Of a stretch of 37,520 bases of DNA, positions 19,178 to 28,453 are shown one piece after another (within the stretch, counting starts at the first letter, position 1; each line of letters begins with the position of its first letter). The position numbers were made by a program, and so were the translations under genes. The stretch is from Clostridia bacterium (GTDB lineage Bacteria; Bacillota; Thermoanaerobacteria; Thermoanaerobacterales; Thermoanaerobacteraceae), in NCBI GenBank assembly GCA_012840485.1, contig DULG01000023.1, positions 1 through 37,520 of the forward strand, read 5' to 3'. The notes below the pieces were generated by a model. It searched no databases. It was not told where the DNA came from and worked only from the letters and a program-made list of their open reading frames with translations.

Positions 19178-20097
19178 AAGAAATATTTTTAAACCCACAA
19201 CTTTGGGCAGCTACTTTGGCTATGGCTACACCACTGGCATTGCCTGCGTTAGGGGGTACCTTTTCTGAAAGGTCTGGTGTTGTGAACATTGCAATGGAAG
19301 GTATTATGCTTATTGCGGCATTTTTTGCAGTTGTGTTTGCTCACATGACTGGCAGCGCTTGGATAGGTCTTTCAGGAGCTATGATAGTTGGCCTTATAGT
19401 TGCCTTAGTTTTTGCATGGGCGGCTGTAAGCTTGACAGCTAATCAAATAATTTTAGGAATGGCAATTAACATTTTTGCTTCGGGTATTACAGCATACCTT
19501 TTAAACGCGATGTACGGCTTTACAGGAACACCAGTCGATACTCCTATGCTTCCTACAGTAGCTATTCCAGGCATTAAGAGTATACCTTTTTTAGGTCAAA
19601 TTTTAAGTGGTCACAGCGTAATTGTATATTTAATGATAATAATTTTGTTTGCAGCAGATTATTTTCTTTTCCACACAAATTTAGGTTTGAGGCTAAGATC
19701 AGTCGGCGAAAATCCTGAGGCAGCTGAAACAGCGGGTATTAACGTTATAAAGTTAAGATATTTAGGTGTTGCATTAAGCGGTATTCTCTCTGCGATGGGT
19801 GGCGCTTATCTGTCGATAGGTGCGTTAAATAGTTTCAACCCTGATATGACAAGTGGTAGAGGTTATATTGCGTTGGCAGCAATGATTTTTGGTAAATGGA
19901 CGCCTTTTGGGTCTTTTGGCGCTGCACTTCTCTTTGGATTTGCAACGGCTCTCAGCATGCAGCTTCAAAATACGGCATTTTCAAAGAATATAATCATGAT
20001 GTTGCCTTATATATTGACAATCCTTGCACTTGTGGGTGTCGGTGGAAAGAGCGTGCCGCCCGCTGCAGATGGAGTACCATATACGCCTAAGAAATAA
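19174..20097 (+). CDS. Nucleoside ABC importer permease 2
   Basis: 307 residues, the second BPD_transp_2 permease (NupQ-type) with about eight or nine helices. The typical N-terminal block ATPLALPALGGTFSERSGVV and NIAMEGIMLIAAFFAV, then LTANQIILGMAINIFASGIT, GLRLRSVGENPEAAETAGIN and SGRGYIALAAMIFGKW, are all recognisable. It overlaps the first permease by 4 bases and has AAGGAGG in the end of that gene. It pairs with permease 1 as a heterodimeric channel. Confidence 0.93.
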   Translation: MKEIFLNPQLWAATLAMATPLALPALGGTFSERSGVVNIAMEGIMLIAAFFAVVFAHMTGSAWIGLSGAMIVGLIVALVFAWAAVSLTANQIILGMAINIFASGITAYLLNAMYGFTGTPVDTPMLPTVAIPGIKSIPFLGQILSGHSVIVYLMIIILFAADYFLFHTNLGLRLRSVGENPEAAETAGINVIKLRYLGVALSGILSAMGGAYLSIGALNSFNPDMTSGRGYIALAAMIFGKWTPFGSFGAALLFGFATALSMQLQNTAFSKNIIMMLPYILTILALVGVGGKSVPPAADGVPYTPKK

Positions 20098-20115
20098 TAA
20101 CGTGTGAGGCATTTT

Positions 20116-20844
20116 ATGATGCTGTTACCAGAAAAAAAACCGCTGTATGAGCTCGCCTTAAGGAAAATGGAAGAATTGATAAAGACTGGGCAGTGGAAGG
20201 AAGGGAGCAAGCTCCCTTCTGAATCACAGCTTGCCAAACAATTTGGCATTAGTCGAGCTACTTTAAGAGAAGCAATGAGAATTTTAGAGGATGAAGGCCT
20301 TATAGTGAAACAGCAAGGAGTAGGGACTTTTGTAAGGAGAAAACCCCTTATAAAAAGTGGGTTGGAAGAGTTATTTAGTGTTACGACATTAATTGAAAGG
20401 CAAGGGATGGTACCAGGTACAAGAGATTTTACTGTATATAAACTTCCTGCTACAGAAAATGAAGCAAAGCATTTGAGGCTAAAACCGGGAGAGATTATAT
20501 ACAAAGTAGAAAGAGTAAGAACAGCAGATGATGTACCTGTTGTATACTGCATAGATAGGTTGCCACAGAGTATTGTTGGAGAATCTTTTACAGGATTTGA
20601 ACAATCGGTATTTGCTTATCTTGAAAGTGAGCATTCTATAACAATAACTTATGCTATTTCTAATATACGGGTCATTAAACATGACCCTGTAGTTGAGAAA
20701 AAACTTATGATGGATAAAAATGATTCAATACTTCTTTTAGAGCAGGTTCATTACGATGAAAATAATGTACCAATTCTTTACTCTTCAAATTATTTTAATG
20801 CTTCCAAGTTTGATTTCTATATCATAAGGAGAAGAACATTGTGA
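20116..20844 (+). CDS. GntR-family (HutC/UTRA) transcriptional regulator
   Basis: About 242 residues. N-terminal winged helix (about 8-75), with LPSESQLAKQFGISRATLREAMRILEDEG spanning the recognition helix, then a UTRA effector domain (about 95-238) containing YKVERVRTADDVPVVY and LEQVHYDENNVPILYSSNYF. HutC-subfamily regulators usually bind a small ligand related to the operon they control. Sitting between transport and salvage genes, it probably senses a nucleoside or sugar phosphate and acts on the palindrome at 15392-15418. The in-frame GTG at 20104 has no ribosome site, whereas its own GTGAGG would serve ATG 20116 (or 20119), which I therefore prefer. Confidence 0.9.
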   Translation: MMLLPEKKPLYELALRKMEELIKTGQWKEGSKLPSESQLAKQFGISRATLREAMRILEDEGLIVKQQGVGTFVRRKPLIKSGLEELFSVTTLIERQGMVPGTRDFTVYKLPATENEAKHLRLKPGEIIYKVERVRTADDVPVVYCIDRLPQSIVGESFTGFEQSVFAYLESEHSITITYAISNIRVIKHDPVVEKKLMMDKNDSILLLEQVHYDENNVPILYSSNYFNASKFDFYIIRRRTL

Positions 20845-20859
20845 AAGTAGGTGCATAAA

Positions 20860-21261
20860 GTGGAGTATAAGGATTACAAAAAATTGGTGGAATTGGCAAA
20901 GGAGGCAAGAGAAAAGGCTTATGCTCCTTATTCCAATTTTAAAGTGGGAGCTTGTGTAATTACAGAGGATGGGAAAACCTATCAGGGATGTAATATTGAA
21001 AATGCATCTTATGGCCTTACAAATTGTGCAGAGAGAACAGCTCTTTTTAATGCTTATGCGAATGGAGAGAGGAAATTAAAAGCGATTGCGGTAATAGCTG
21101 ATACTGAAGGTCCTGTTTCTCCATGTGGGGCATGTAGACAGGTAATGATTGAATTAGGCGGAGAAGACATGGTTGTGATACTGAGCAATATGAAAGGAGA
21201 TTATGCCATATTTACTGTTAAAGACTTGTTACCCGGAGCTTTTACTTCTAAAGATATGTAA
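20860..21261 (+). CDS. cdd: Cytidine deaminase
   Basis: About 133 residues. It hydrolyses cytidine and deoxycytidine to uridine and deoxyuridine in the cytoplasm. It has the zinc site of the homotetrameric class: CAERTALFNAYANGE (cysteine plus catalytic glutamate) and SPCGACRQVM, with substrate-binding APYSNFKVGA and GCNIENASYG. The family-typical end LLPGAF is present. GTG 20860 is preferred over the in-frame GTG 20851 because AGGTG lies 7 bases before it; the choice matters by only three residues. It feeds the pyrimidine nucleoside phosphorylase two genes downstream. Confidence 0.95.
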   Translation: MEYKDYKKLVELAKEAREKAYAPYSNFKVGACVITEDGKTYQGCNIENASYGLTNCAERTALFNAYANGERKLKAIAVIADTEGPVSPCGACRQVMIELGGEDMVVILSNMKGDYAIFTVKDLLPGAFTSKDM

Positions 21262-21300
21262 AAATAGATGGTATTTAGACTTTGCAAAAGAGGTGATAAA

Positions 21301-22482
21301 ATGTTAAAAAAGGTCATACTAATAGTTTTGGATAGCGTCGGAGTAGGAGAATTGCCAGATGCATATAAATTTGGTGATGAAGGTACCAATACTTTAGGAC
21401 ATGTGGTAGAAAAAACAAGCATTGAACTTCCTAATATGTGGAAATTGGGGTTGGGAAATATTATACCTTTAAAAACAGTTTCATCAAATCCTAATCCTAT
21501 TGGTGCTTATGGTAAAATGGCTGAGAAGTCAGCAGGAAAAGATACAACTACAGGCCACTGGGAAATAGCGGGACTTATTGTGGAGAAACCTTTTCCAACA
21601 TATCCTAATGGTTTCCCTCCTGACATTATTGAAGAATTTGAAAGAAGAATTGGTAGAAGAGTTTTAGGAAATAAGCCTGCTTCAGGAACTGAAATTATAA
21701 AGGAATTAGGAGAAGAGCACGTAGAGACAGGATATCCTATTGTTTATACTTCCGCTGATAGTGTATTTCAAATTGCTGCTCATGAAGAGGTTATACCTGT
21801 TGGAGAGCTCTACAAGATGTGTGAAATTGCCAGGGAAATATTAAAAGGTGACCATGCAGTAGGAAGGGTCATTGCAAGGCCTTTTATTGGCATATCTGGT
21901 AACTTTGTAAGAACGGGGAATAGAAGGGATTTTTCATTAAAACCTTTTGAGTCTACAGTTTTGGATATGTTAAAACAAGCTGGATATGAAGTTTATGCAA
22001 TAGGCAAAATTGAAGATATTTTTGCAGGACAAGGAATTACTAATAAAAATCATACTACAAATAATGATGAAGGAATTACTGCTACCATAGAAGCGATGAA
22101 TATAGTTAAAATAGGACTTATTTTTACAAATTTAGTTGATTTTGACATGATCTATGGTCACAGGAATGATGTAGAAGGATATGCGAAGGCTTTAAAGCAT
22201 TTTGACAATAGACTGCCTGAAATAATGGGAAAACTTACAGAGGAGGATTTGCTTATTATAACTGCTGACCATGGATGTGATCCTACTACACCTGGAACAG
22301 ACCACACAAGAGAGTATGTACCATTATTAGTTTATAGTCCTTTAATGAAAGAAGGAGTAAATCTTGGTGTAAGGAGCACTTACTCAGATGTAGCTGCTAC
22401 AATTGCTGAGATTTTTAATATAGGACCTACAAAAAATGGTACATCTTTTTTGAAGGAATTACCTTTAAAAGTGGGGGTATAA
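21301..22482 (+). CDS. deoB: Phosphopentomutase
   Basis: 393 residues, the usual length. It interconverts ribose-1-phosphate or deoxyribose-1-phosphate and the 5-phosphates. Alkaline-phosphatase-superfamily metal sites are visible: [13 protein letters not shown] at the N-terminus, [13 protein letters not shown] (phospho-acceptor threonine near 85-95), [11 protein letters not shown] and [20 protein letters not shown] near the C-terminus. An in-frame ORF extends 33 bases upstream, but ATG 21301 has AGAGGTGAT at correct spacing and matches family N-termini. It lies between cdd and pdp and channels sugar phosphates from nucleoside phosphorolysis to the pentose phosphate pathway or DeoC. Confidence 0.96.
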   Translation: MLKKVILIVLDSVGVGELPDAYKFGDEGTNTLGHVVEKTSIELPNMWKLGLGNIIPLKTVSSNPNPIGAYGKMAEKSAGKDTTTGHWEIAGLIVEKPFPTYPNGFPPDIIEEFERRIGRRVLGNKPASGTEIIKELGEEHVETGYPIVYTSADSVFQIAAHEEVIPVGELYKMCEIAREILKGDHAVGRVIARPFIGISGNFVRTGNRRDFSLKPFESTVLDMLKQAGYEVYAIGKIEDIFAGQGITNKNHTTNNDEGITATIEAMNIVKIGLIFTNLVDFDMIYGHRNDVEGYAKALKHFDNRLPEIMGKLTEEDLLIITADHGCDPTTPGTDHTREYVPLLVYSPLMKEGVNLGVRSTYSDVAATIAEIFNIGPTKNGTSFLKELPLKVGV

Positions 22483-22485
22483 TTT

Positions 22486-23781
22486 ATGAGAATATATGAC
22501 CTTATAATGAAAAAAAGAAATGGGGGAGTTCTCACAAAAGAAGAGATTGATTTTATAATTTCCGGTTATACAAAAGATTACATCCCTGATTATCAGATGA
22601 GTGCTTTAGCAATGGCTATATATTTTAAGGGAATGACGCCAGAGGAGACTGCACATCTTACTATGGCTATGGCTTACTCTGGCGATGTGATGGATTTATC
22701 AGCCATTAAAGGAATCAAAGTGGATAAACACTCAACTGGTGGCGTAGCTGACACTACTACATTAGTACTTGCTCCGATGGTAGCAGCCTGTGGAGCGCCT
22801 GTTGCCAAAATGTCGGGAAGAGGTTTAGGACATACCGGTGGGACGATAGATAAACTGGAGTCAATACCAGGAATAAGAGTAGAACTCAGCGAAGAGGAGT
22901 TTATTGATAACGTAAATAAATACGGTATTGCTATTATTGGACAGACAAAAAATCTCACCCCTGCTGATAAAAAATTATATGCATTAAGGGATGTTACTGC
23001 GACAGTAGATTCTATTCCACTTATTGCAAGTTCTGTTATGAGCAAAAAAATTGCAGCAGGTGCAGATGGCATAGTATTAGATGTAAAAGTGGGTAGAGGA
23101 GCTTTCATGAAAGACTTAGAAAGTGCCAAAGCCCTTGCTAAGTTGATGGTGGATATAGGAAATTCTGTAGGCAGAAAAACTGTAGCCCACGTTACAAATA
23201 TGGATTATCCGTTAGGGCTTGCGATAGGAAATGCGCTTGAGATAGTAGAAGCTGTTCAAGTATTGAAAGGTCATGGTTCTAAAGATTTATTGGAAGTATG
23301 TATGCTACTTGGTTCTGATATGCTTCAAATTGCAGGTATTGCAAAAGACGACAAAGAAGCAAGGGCAAAACTAAAAGAAGCACTTGATAGCGGAAAAGCC
23401 CTACAAAAATTTAAAGAATTTATAAAGGCTCAAGGTGGAGATGAAAGAGTAGTTGACGATTTATCACTTTTACCACAGGCTAAGTATATAAGACCTTGGA
23501 TTGCTGATAGAGATGTATATATAAAAGACCTGATGGCTTTAGATTTAGGCCTTATAGCGATGAAGTTAGGAGCAGGAAGAGAAAGAAAAGAAGATACAAT
23601 TGATTTAGCTGTTGGCATAATGTTAGGTGGAAAAGTTGGAGATATAGTTAGAAAAGGAGAACCTATTGCGACGATATATGCCAATGATGAAAGTAAATTA
23701 GACTGGGCTTTTGATGAAATCAAAAAATACATTCTTCTTTCAGATGAGCCTGTAGAAAGACCAACATTAATATTTGCATAG
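22486..23781 (+). CDS. pdp: Pyrimidine-nucleoside phosphorylase
   Basis: 431 residues, full length. It cleaves uridine, thymidine or deoxyuridine with phosphate to the base and (deoxy)ribose-1-phosphate. The N-terminal helical domain [20 protein letters not shown] is followed by the phosphate-binding signature [18 protein letters not shown] (about 80-97) and [20 protein letters not shown] (about 110-129), the [21 protein letters not shown] block and the C-terminal hammerhead domain. It starts 3 bases after deoB and ends the operon before a strong terminator. Confidence 0.96.
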   Translation: MRIYDLIMKKRNGGVLTKEEIDFIISGYTKDYIPDYQMSALAMAIYFKGMTPEETAHLTMAMAYSGDVMDLSAIKGIKVDKHSTGGVADTTTLVLAPMVAACGAPVAKMSGRGLGHTGGTIDKLESIPGIRVELSEEEFIDNVNKYGIAIIGQTKNLTPADKKLYALRDVTATVDSIPLIASSVMSKKIAAGADGIVLDVKVGRGAFMKDLESAKALAKLMVDIGNSVGRKTVAHVTNMDYPLGLAIGNALEIVEAVQVLKGHGSKDLLEVCMLLGSDMLQIAGIAKDDKEARAKLKEALDSGKALQKFKEFIKAQGGDERVVDDLSLLPQAKYIRPWIADRDVYIKDLMALDLGLIAMKLGAGRERKEDTIDLAVGIMLGGKVGDIVRKGEPIATIYANDESKLDWAFDEIKKYILLSDEPVERPTLIFA

Positions 23782-23788
23782 CATTTTG

Positions 23789-23819
23789 AGCGATTCTTCC
23801 TAAAAAGAATCGCTTTTTT
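23789..23819 (+). terminator. Terminator of the nucleoside operon
   Basis: Perfect 10-bp stem AGCGATTCTT / AAGAATCGCT with a 6-base loop, followed by six T. Confidence 0.93.
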
Positions 23820-23823
23820 GTGT

Positions 23824-23850
23824 TAAAGTTTCATTAATTAAAGTCGATAA
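23824..23850 (+). promoter_or_regulatory. Sigma-D (sigma-28) type motility promoter
   Basis: TAAA (23824-23827), exactly 15 bp, GTCGATAA (23843-23850). The sigma-D consensus is TAAA-N15-GCCGATAA, so only one base differs. It is 50 bases before a chemoreceptor gene, the expected regulon for sigma-D. Confidence 0.8.
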
Positions 23851-23900
23851 ATATATATTGAGGTTTTATTAAATCTACTTTAGAAGGGGAGAAGTGTTAA

Positions 23901-25547
23901 ATGGGAAAGACTATCCGTGCTCAACTCATACGTTCATTCGTAATAATAGGAGTCCTCATTGCAATTTTATCTTTCACAGTTAATTTAGGCTTTATTAATA
24001 CTATTAAAAATATTGAAAATCTGAGAAAATATGTAGTTAATCAGGTAATCAATGTATCAAGTGCTCAAGTTCAAATTGCGGTGTTAAGCGGCAACATACA
24101 GCAAACTTTAAATGATTATATGAATGGTAATGCGACAAATTTCTCTGTCGGAGCTCCAATTAGTTCAATGGAGACATATATAGCCAATATTCAAAATAGC
24201 TTAGAGGACTATAAAAACACTAAAAATTATGAAATACTTAACAAAAATCTATCGGCCATTAAAGAAAGTATTGAGAAATTAAAAGAAGCAGTTAATGCTT
24301 TGCCTGATAGGTATAATTCTGCTAATGATAGTGACAAAGTAGTGACTATTACTTATTATTTAAATCATATTCAAAGTAGCTTGAATGATTTTAGTTCTAC
24401 ATACTCTCAAGGCTTTTTACCGTATTTCAATCAAATGATAGAAGATAATAAAAAAATTTTTTATATATCACTTGGTATAAGTAGTGCAATCATAGTGATA
24501 ATCTTAATTTATGCAGCAATAATTGTGAGGAAGTTAAGGAAATTTGCAAAACTTATCAATTTCGAAATTGACAATGCAGTAAAACAATCAGAGGAAGTCA
24601 TGAATTATGCGGTAAATATAAGAGATAAATCAGAAGAAAATACTATGAACATAACTTCTTCAAAACAAGGTTTAGAGGATTTAGTAAATGGGATTAACAT
24701 AATTTCAGAAAATATAAATGAAGTTGCTGAATCTATTACTAAAGTTTCAGAGACTAATGGAAATTTGTCACAAGTTTCCGATAAACTTATGAGAGACATG
24801 AATGAAGCAATAATGAAAATCAAAGAAATAGAAGAAAATGCAAACAGACAAGGTGAAGAAGTTAAATCATTAATTGAATCTTTACAAGAAAGCTTGGAAA
24901 GCTCCAAAAATACTTCAAAACAACTAAATGAGCTAGAAAAAAGAATGGGGGGCATAAAAGATATTCTTTATTCTATCTCAGATATAGCTGAACAGACAAA
25001 TCTTTTGGCACTTAATGCGGCAATAGAGGCAGCAAGAGCTGGAGAAAATGGAAGAGGATTTGCAGTTGTTGCGGAAGAAATAAGAAAGCTTGCAGCGCAA
25101 TCGACAGAAAGTGTGGAGAGAATAGGAGAAATAATAGAATCTCTTACCCACTTTACAAGAGATACTGTTGATAATGTTGTCAAAAACATTGATACTTCTA
25201 CAAAAGCTTCCGGCGAGGTGAATAAAGTATTGGATATATTTGAGCAGACAAAAGAAGGGTTTGACAAAGTCGCTGATATTATTAGTGAAATTTCTGCTGC
25301 AGCAGAAGAGACAGCTGTAAGTTCTAGTCAAACGCTACAAGCCATGAAAAACGTAATGTCAGCATCCCAAAATATATCTGCACAAGTAGAAGAATTATTG
25401 GCTTCTTCTCAGCAACTTTTGGCAGAGATAAATGTAGTAGATGAAAATAATTTAAAAAATCTTGATCATATAAAAGAACAGGTTGAATATACTGAAGAGC
25501 AAAAGGCTAATATGCAAAAAATTACGAATATCGTAAAACAACTATAA
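23901..25547 (+). CDS. Methyl-accepting chemotaxis protein with four-helix-type sensor
   Basis: 548 residues. Transmembrane helix 1 is about 11-32. The extracellular segment of roughly 150 residues is predicted helical and resembles a four-helix-bundle sensor rather than Cache. Transmembrane helix 2 is about 187-210 ([22 protein letters not shown]). No clear HAMP consensus follows, only a coiled linker. The signalling hairpin is at about 362-400 ([19 protein letters not shown], then [18 protein letters not shown]). There is no CheR pentapeptide. The ligand is unknown. It is monocistronic, with its own sigma-D-like promoter and a GGGGAGAAG ribosome site. Confidence 0.94.
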   Translation: MGKTIRAQLIRSFVIIGVLIAILSFTVNLGFINTIKNIENLRKYVVNQVINVSSAQVQIAVLSGNIQQTLNDYMNGNATNFSVGAPISSMETYIANIQNSLEDYKNTKNYEILNKNLSAIKESIEKLKEAVNALPDRYNSANDSDKVVTITYYLNHIQSSLNDFSSTYSQGFLPYFNQMIEDNKKIFYISLGISSAIIVIILIYAAIIVRKLRKFAKLINFEIDNAVKQSEEVMNYAVNIRDKSEENTMNITSSKQGLEDLVNGINIISENINEVAESITKVSETNGNLSQVSDKLMRDMNEAIMKIKEIEENANRQGEEVKSLIESLQESLESSKNTSKQLNELEKRMGGIKDILYSISDIAEQTNLLALNAAIEAARAGENGRGFAVVAEEIRKLAAQSTESVERIGEIIESLTHFTRDTVDNVVKNIDTSTKASGEVNKVLDIFEQTKEGFDKVADIISEISAAAEETAVSSSQTLQAMKNVMSASQNISAQVEELLASSQQLLAEINVVDENNLKNLDHIKEQVEYTEEQKANMQKITNIVKQL

Positions 25548-25548
25548 T

Positions 25549-25578
25549 CTTGACATAGATACCCTATATGGTTTATAA
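25549..25578 (+). promoter_or_regulatory. Sigma-A promoter of the gene at 25670
   Basis: TTGACA (25549-25554), 18-bp spacer, TATAAT (25573-25578). Transcription would begin just before the antiterminator RNA structure at 25589. Confidence 0.8.
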
Positions 25579-25588
25579 TTTATTCAAA

Positions 25589-25615
25589 CAGCGTGCGACG
25601 GGTTACGGCATGAGC
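25589..25615 (+). promoter_or_regulatory. Ribonucleic antiterminator (RAT), copy A
   Basis: AGCGTG...GGCATGAGCT can form the fold of BglG/LicT-type RAT hairpins: a basal AGC/GCU helix, a 2-nt GA bulge, a GUG/CAU helix, a 3-nt (CGA) by 1-nt (G) internal loop, and a CG/CG upper helix with a GGUUA loop. The same internal-loop plan is found in copy B at 26836-26865, with a compensating A-U for G-C change at the base. It overlaps the 5' arm of the following terminator. Confidence 0.7.
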
Positions 25616-25646
25616 TGGTAAGGTAGCTATTACCTTGCCAGCTTTT
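25612..25646 (+). terminator. Leader terminator controlled by RAT copy A
   Basis: 13-bp stem (25612-25624 with 25630-25642; AGCTGGTAAGGTA arm, one G-U pair) followed by TTTTAATTTT. It lies in the 5' leader of the gene at 25670, and its first four bases are the last four of the RAT, so the two folds exclude each other. Confidence 0.85.
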
Positions 25647-25669
25647 AATTTTGAGAGAGGAGGATTTTT

Positions 25670-26617
25670 ATGAAAAGGATTTTTGAGCTTACAATGAAAG
25701 ACATTGAGAGAATGGACAAAAATACACTCATTGAAACAATCAAAACTTCCGAAGGAAGGACGGTAATGGCAGAGACTATTGTAACAGTTCCACCGCTGGT
25801 TTATGGAGTATCAAACATGGAGCTTGCAGCGGCTTTTGGCAGTGATATGATTACGTTGAATTTTTTTGATTTTCAAAAACCATTTATTTTTGGCATAGAC
25901 GATATAGGAATAAACTTTTCGTCTGGGCCTTCCGAATTACAAAAAATAGAAGAAATAGCCTCCAAAAACGCAGAAGATTTTGACTATATTAAGAGACTCA
26001 AAAAGATTGTTGGGAGGTTTATAGGTGTAAATATAGAGCCAGTTCCTGAAGGAGTAAAGTATGTAGAGGGACGAAAATTAAATAGAGAAAATCTTTTAAA
26101 AGCTAAAGAATACGGATTTGATTATATCGTTATAACTGGAAATCCCAATACAGGAGTAAGTGTCAGCACGATAATAAAAGGAATAGAATTAGCAAAAGAG
26201 ATTTTGGGCGAAAATATGATGATCATTGCCGGAAAAATGCACGGTGCTGGTTCAGGAAACATATATGAAGACAAAATTTTAAAAGATTTTGTAAAAGCAG
26301 GTGCCGATTGTGTTTTGATACCAGCGCCTGGTACTGTTCCGGGAATTGATTTAAATCTTGCAAAAAGACAGATAGAAGCCGTTCATGAAGAAGGTGCCTT
26401 GGCAATGACTACAATTGGCACCTCACAAGAAGGTTCACAAAAAAGCACAATAGAATTTATCGGGGTTCAATCAAAAATGGCAGGGGCAGACATACAGCAT
26501 ATAGGAGATGCAGGATATGCAGGAGTAGCACTTCCTGAAAACATAATGGCACTGTCTATTGCCATAAGAGGAGTAAGGCATACTTATAGGAGAATGGCAT
26601 ATTCTTTGAATAAATAA
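25670..26617 (+). CDS. Uncharacterised TIM-barrel-like protein (DUF7916-like), under antiterminator control
   Basis: 315 residues with no signal peptide or membrane segment, so probably cytoplasmic. Alternating strands and helices with glycine- and aspartate-ending strand tips (FDYIVITGNPNTGVS, MMIIAGKMHGAGSG, GADCVLIPAPGTVPGIDL, ALAMTTIGTSQEGSQ, AGADIQHIGDAGYAGVALP) suggest a TIM barrel with phosphate-binding loops. I recall relatives annotated only as a domain of unknown function and found beside sugar PTS genes, but I cannot verify the family by search. The leader carries a RAT/terminator pair of the same type as the PTS gene that follows, so it should be induced by the same sugar. A sugar-phosphate enzyme or lyase/aldolase role is a guess. 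The start is fixed by GAGGAGG. Confidence 0.8.
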   Translation: MKRIFELTMKDIERMDKNTLIETIKTSEGRTVMAETIVTVPPLVYGVSNMELAAAFGSDMITLNFFDFQKPFIFGIDDIGINFSSGPSELQKIEEIASKNAEDFDYIKRLKKIVGRFIGVNIEPVPEGVKYVEGRKLNRENLLKAKEYGFDYIVITGNPNTGVSVSTIIKGIELAKEILGENMMIIAGKMHGAGSGNIYEDKILKDFVKAGADCVLIPAPGTVPGIDLNLAKRQIEAVHEEGALAMTTIGTSQEGSQKSTIEFIGVQSKMAGADIQHIGDAGYAGVALPENIMALSIAIRGVRHTYRRMAYSLNK

Positions 26618-26782
26618 TAAGTATATACCTTATCTTCTTTTGGCAATGGCATTATCAAAAACCTCCAATTTAAATATATTTTTATTATTCCTTAACTTTA
26701 CTTATAAATTATTTTTCAAATAATTCAATGAAAAACTAGGATGCGATTTAAAGATATATGCGAAGTTATCAATAATTAGTTA

Positions 26783-26811
26783 TTGACAAACTGCAAAATA
26801 AATTATATAAT
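26783..26811 (+). promoter_or_regulatory. Consensus sigma-A promoter of the PTS operon
   Basis: TTGACA (26783-26788), 17-bp spacer, TATAAT (26806-26811): a perfect match to consensus, so control must come from repression and/or antitermination. Confidence 0.9.
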
Positions 26812-26826
26812 ATTCGTAAACGAATA
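26811..26826 (+). promoter_or_regulatory. Palindromic candidate operator at the PTS transcription start
   Basis: TATTCGT-AA-ACGAATA: perfect 7-bp arms beginning at the last base of the -10 and covering the expected transcription start. This is a typical repressor position. The binding protein is unknown. Confidence 0.6.
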
Positions 26827-26835
26827 CTAAATTAC

Positions 26836-26865
26836 GGCGTGTTACTGCAAAAGCAGGCATGAGCC
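26836..26865 (+). promoter_or_regulatory. Ribonucleic antiterminator (RAT), copy B
   Basis: GGCGTGTTACTG, AAAA-closed loop, GCAGGCATGAGCC. This closely follows the known RAT pattern GGATTGTTACTG...CAGGCAAAACC bound by LicT/BglG/GlcT proteins. Fold: GGC/GCC, GA bulge, GUG/CAU, UUA opposite G, CUGC/GCAG. A protein of that family is encoded at 28956. Confidence 0.85.
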
Positions 26866-26898
26866 GGTCAAGGTGTTATTACCTTGCCGGCTCTTTTT
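26861..26898 (+). terminator. Leader terminator controlled by RAT copy B
   Basis: Stem GAGCCGGTCAAGGT / ACCTTGCCGGCTC (one bulged base) with loop GTTATT and five T. Its 5' five bases are shared with the RAT, so binding of the antiterminator prevents termination before the PTS gene. Confidence 0.9.
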
Positions 26899-26937
26899 GT
26901 TTAAATGCCTGAAAAAATACTAAAAGGAGGGTATTAT

Positions 26938-28344
26938 ATGAAATGGTTGGGAAGTCTTCAAAAACTAGGTAAAGCCTTAATGCTTCCAGTTGCTGTATTG
27001 CCTGCAGCTGCGTTGCTTTTAAGGCTTGGTGCACCTGATGTTTTCAACATTCCTTTTATCATGCAAGCAGGTGCAGCGGTATTTGACAATTTACCTCTCA
27101 TCTTTGCTATAGGTATTGCAATAGGTTTTGCAGAAGGGGATGGAGTTGCAGCTCTTGCAGCAGCAGTTGGCTATTTTGTACTGACAAAAGGTGCGACAAC
27201 TATAAACAAAGATATCAACATGGGAGTTTTAGGCGGTATTTTAATGGGTATCATAGCCGGTTATCTGTATAACAAGTATCATGATATTAAACTTCCTGAT
27301 TTCTTAGGTTTCTTTGGTGGAAAAAGATTTGTGCCTATTGTAACAGCTTTCGCGGCAATTGTGTTAGCTTTTGCAATGGGATATGTATGGCCTCCAATAC
27401 AGAATGGCATATATGCTGTAGGTAAATGGATAATTGGAGCGGGAGCACTTGGAGTATTTGTATATGGTGTACTCAATAGGCTTTTGATTCCTTTTGGACT
27501 TCATCACGTTATAAACAGTCTTGTGTGGTTTGTGTTTGGTACCTTTAAAACAGCAGCTGGCAAAGTTGTAACTGGCGATTTAAATAGATTTTTTGCAGGT
27601 GATCCAACAGCGGGAACATTTATGGCTGGATTTTATCCTATTATGATGTTCGGCCTTCCCGCAGCAGCTTTGGCTATGTGGGCGGCTGCTAAACCAAATC
27701 AAAGGAAAGCAGTATCCGGTGTATTCATTAGTGCAGCTCTTACATCGTTTTTGACAGGTATTACAGAGCCTATAGAGTTTGCATTTATGTTCTTGGCCCC
27801 TATACTTTATGTAATTCATGCCCTTTTGACAGGTTTATCTCTTGCTATAACATATATTCTTGGTATAAAGGATGGTTTTGGCTTTTCAGCTGGTCTTATT
27901 GACTATATCTTAAGCTATGGCATAGCTACAAAACCTCTTTTACTCCTTGTAATAGGTATAATTTATGGTGCAATATACTATGTAATCTTCTATTATATAA
28001 TAGTGAAATTTAACTTGCCAACTCCTGGTAGATTAGAAGAAGAAGCTGTTGACCAATATGCAGACATGTCAAAATCAGAACTTGGTGATGTTGCTGCCCA
28101 ATATGTAGAAGTATTGGGGGGAACAGAAAATATCCAGTCTTTGGAGGCTTGCATAACAAGGTTGCGCTTGACTGTGAAAGACGATACAATAATAGACGAT
28201 GATAAACTTAAAAAATTAGGAGCAACAGGTGTTATGAGAATGGGCAAAAATGCATTGCAAGTAATTGTTGGTACAAAAGCTGATTTGATTGCACAAGAAA
28301 TGAAAAAACACATGAAAAAAGCAGGAGGTAAAAATTTAAGGTGA
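26938..28344 (+). CDS. nagE: PTS N-acetylglucosamine/glucose-type EIICB component
   Basis: 468 residues: an EIIC membrane transporter (about 1-375) and a C-terminal EIIB domain (about 395-468) with the phosphorylatable cysteine near 405 in EACITRLRLTVKD. It imports and phosphorylates its sugar with phosphate from EIIA. The substrate-region sequence (GLHHVINSLVWFVFGTF, GDLNRFFAGDPTAGTFMAGFYP, MMFGLPAAALAMWAA) matches E. coli NagE better than PtsG as I recall them, so N-acetylglucosamine is the favoured substrate; glucose remains possible. Unlike E. coli NagE, EIIA is a separate gene. ATG 26938 follows AAGGAGGG; an ORF extension to 26905 overlaps the leader and is rejected. Confidence 0.92.
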   Translation: MKWLGSLQKLGKALMLPVAVLPAAALLLRLGAPDVFNIPFIMQAGAAVFDNLPLIFAIGIAIGFAEGDGVAALAAAVGYFVLTKGATTINKDINMGVLGGILMGIIAGYLYNKYHDIKLPDFLGFFGGKRFVPIVTAFAAIVLAFAMGYVWPPIQNGIYAVGKWIIGAGALGVFVYGVLNRLLIPFGLHHVINSLVWFVFGTFKTAAGKVVTGDLNRFFAGDPTAGTFMAGFYPIMMFGLPAAALAMWAAAKPNQRKAVSGVFISAALTSFLTGITEPIEFAFMFLAPILYVIHALLTGLSLAITYILGIKDGFGFSAGLIDYILSYGIATKPLLLLVIGIIYGAIYYVIFYYIIVKFNLPTPGRLEEEAVDQYADMSKSELGDVAAQYVEVLGGTENIQSLEACITRLRLTVKDDTIIDDDKLKKLGATGVMRMGKNALQVIVGTKADLIAQEMKKHMKKAGGKNLR

Positions 28345-28354
28345 AAATGTTTTA

Positions 28355-28375
28355 GGCGGCCGTAAACTGGCCGCC
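28355..28375 (+). terminator. GC-rich hairpin between EIICB and EIIA genes
   Basis: All-GC 7-bp stem GGCGGCC / GGCCGCC with a 7-base loop, 10 bases after the stop, in a very AT-rich context. It lacks a T-run, so a processing or mRNA-stabilising hairpin is as likely as a weak terminator. A TATAAT at 28411 might allow separate initiation. Confidence 0.5.
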
Positions 28376-28453
28376 ATCAAAATTATTTTAAGAAGTTTGA
28401 AATATATGGGTATAATAAAAATATTATAGAAAATGTAGAAAGGGATGGTATTG

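Larger units (their letters stand above)
26618..26937 (+). other. Intergenic leader region of the PTS gene
   Basis: 320 bp. The first 165 bases are featureless AT-rich sequence with no convincing terminator for the upstream gene. The remainder holds a consensus promoter, a palindrome at the transcription start, a RAT and a terminator, entered separately. Confidence 0.8.

Noticed and set aside
20007-20552. Leftward 181-codon ORF
   Set aside because: It is antisense across the end of permease 2 and the GntR gene, which are both strongly supported. No ribosome site or family resemblance.
28388-28416. Separate promoter for the EIIA gene
   Set aside because: TATAAT is good but there is no acceptable -35 at normal distance and no extended -10; operon read-through is simpler.
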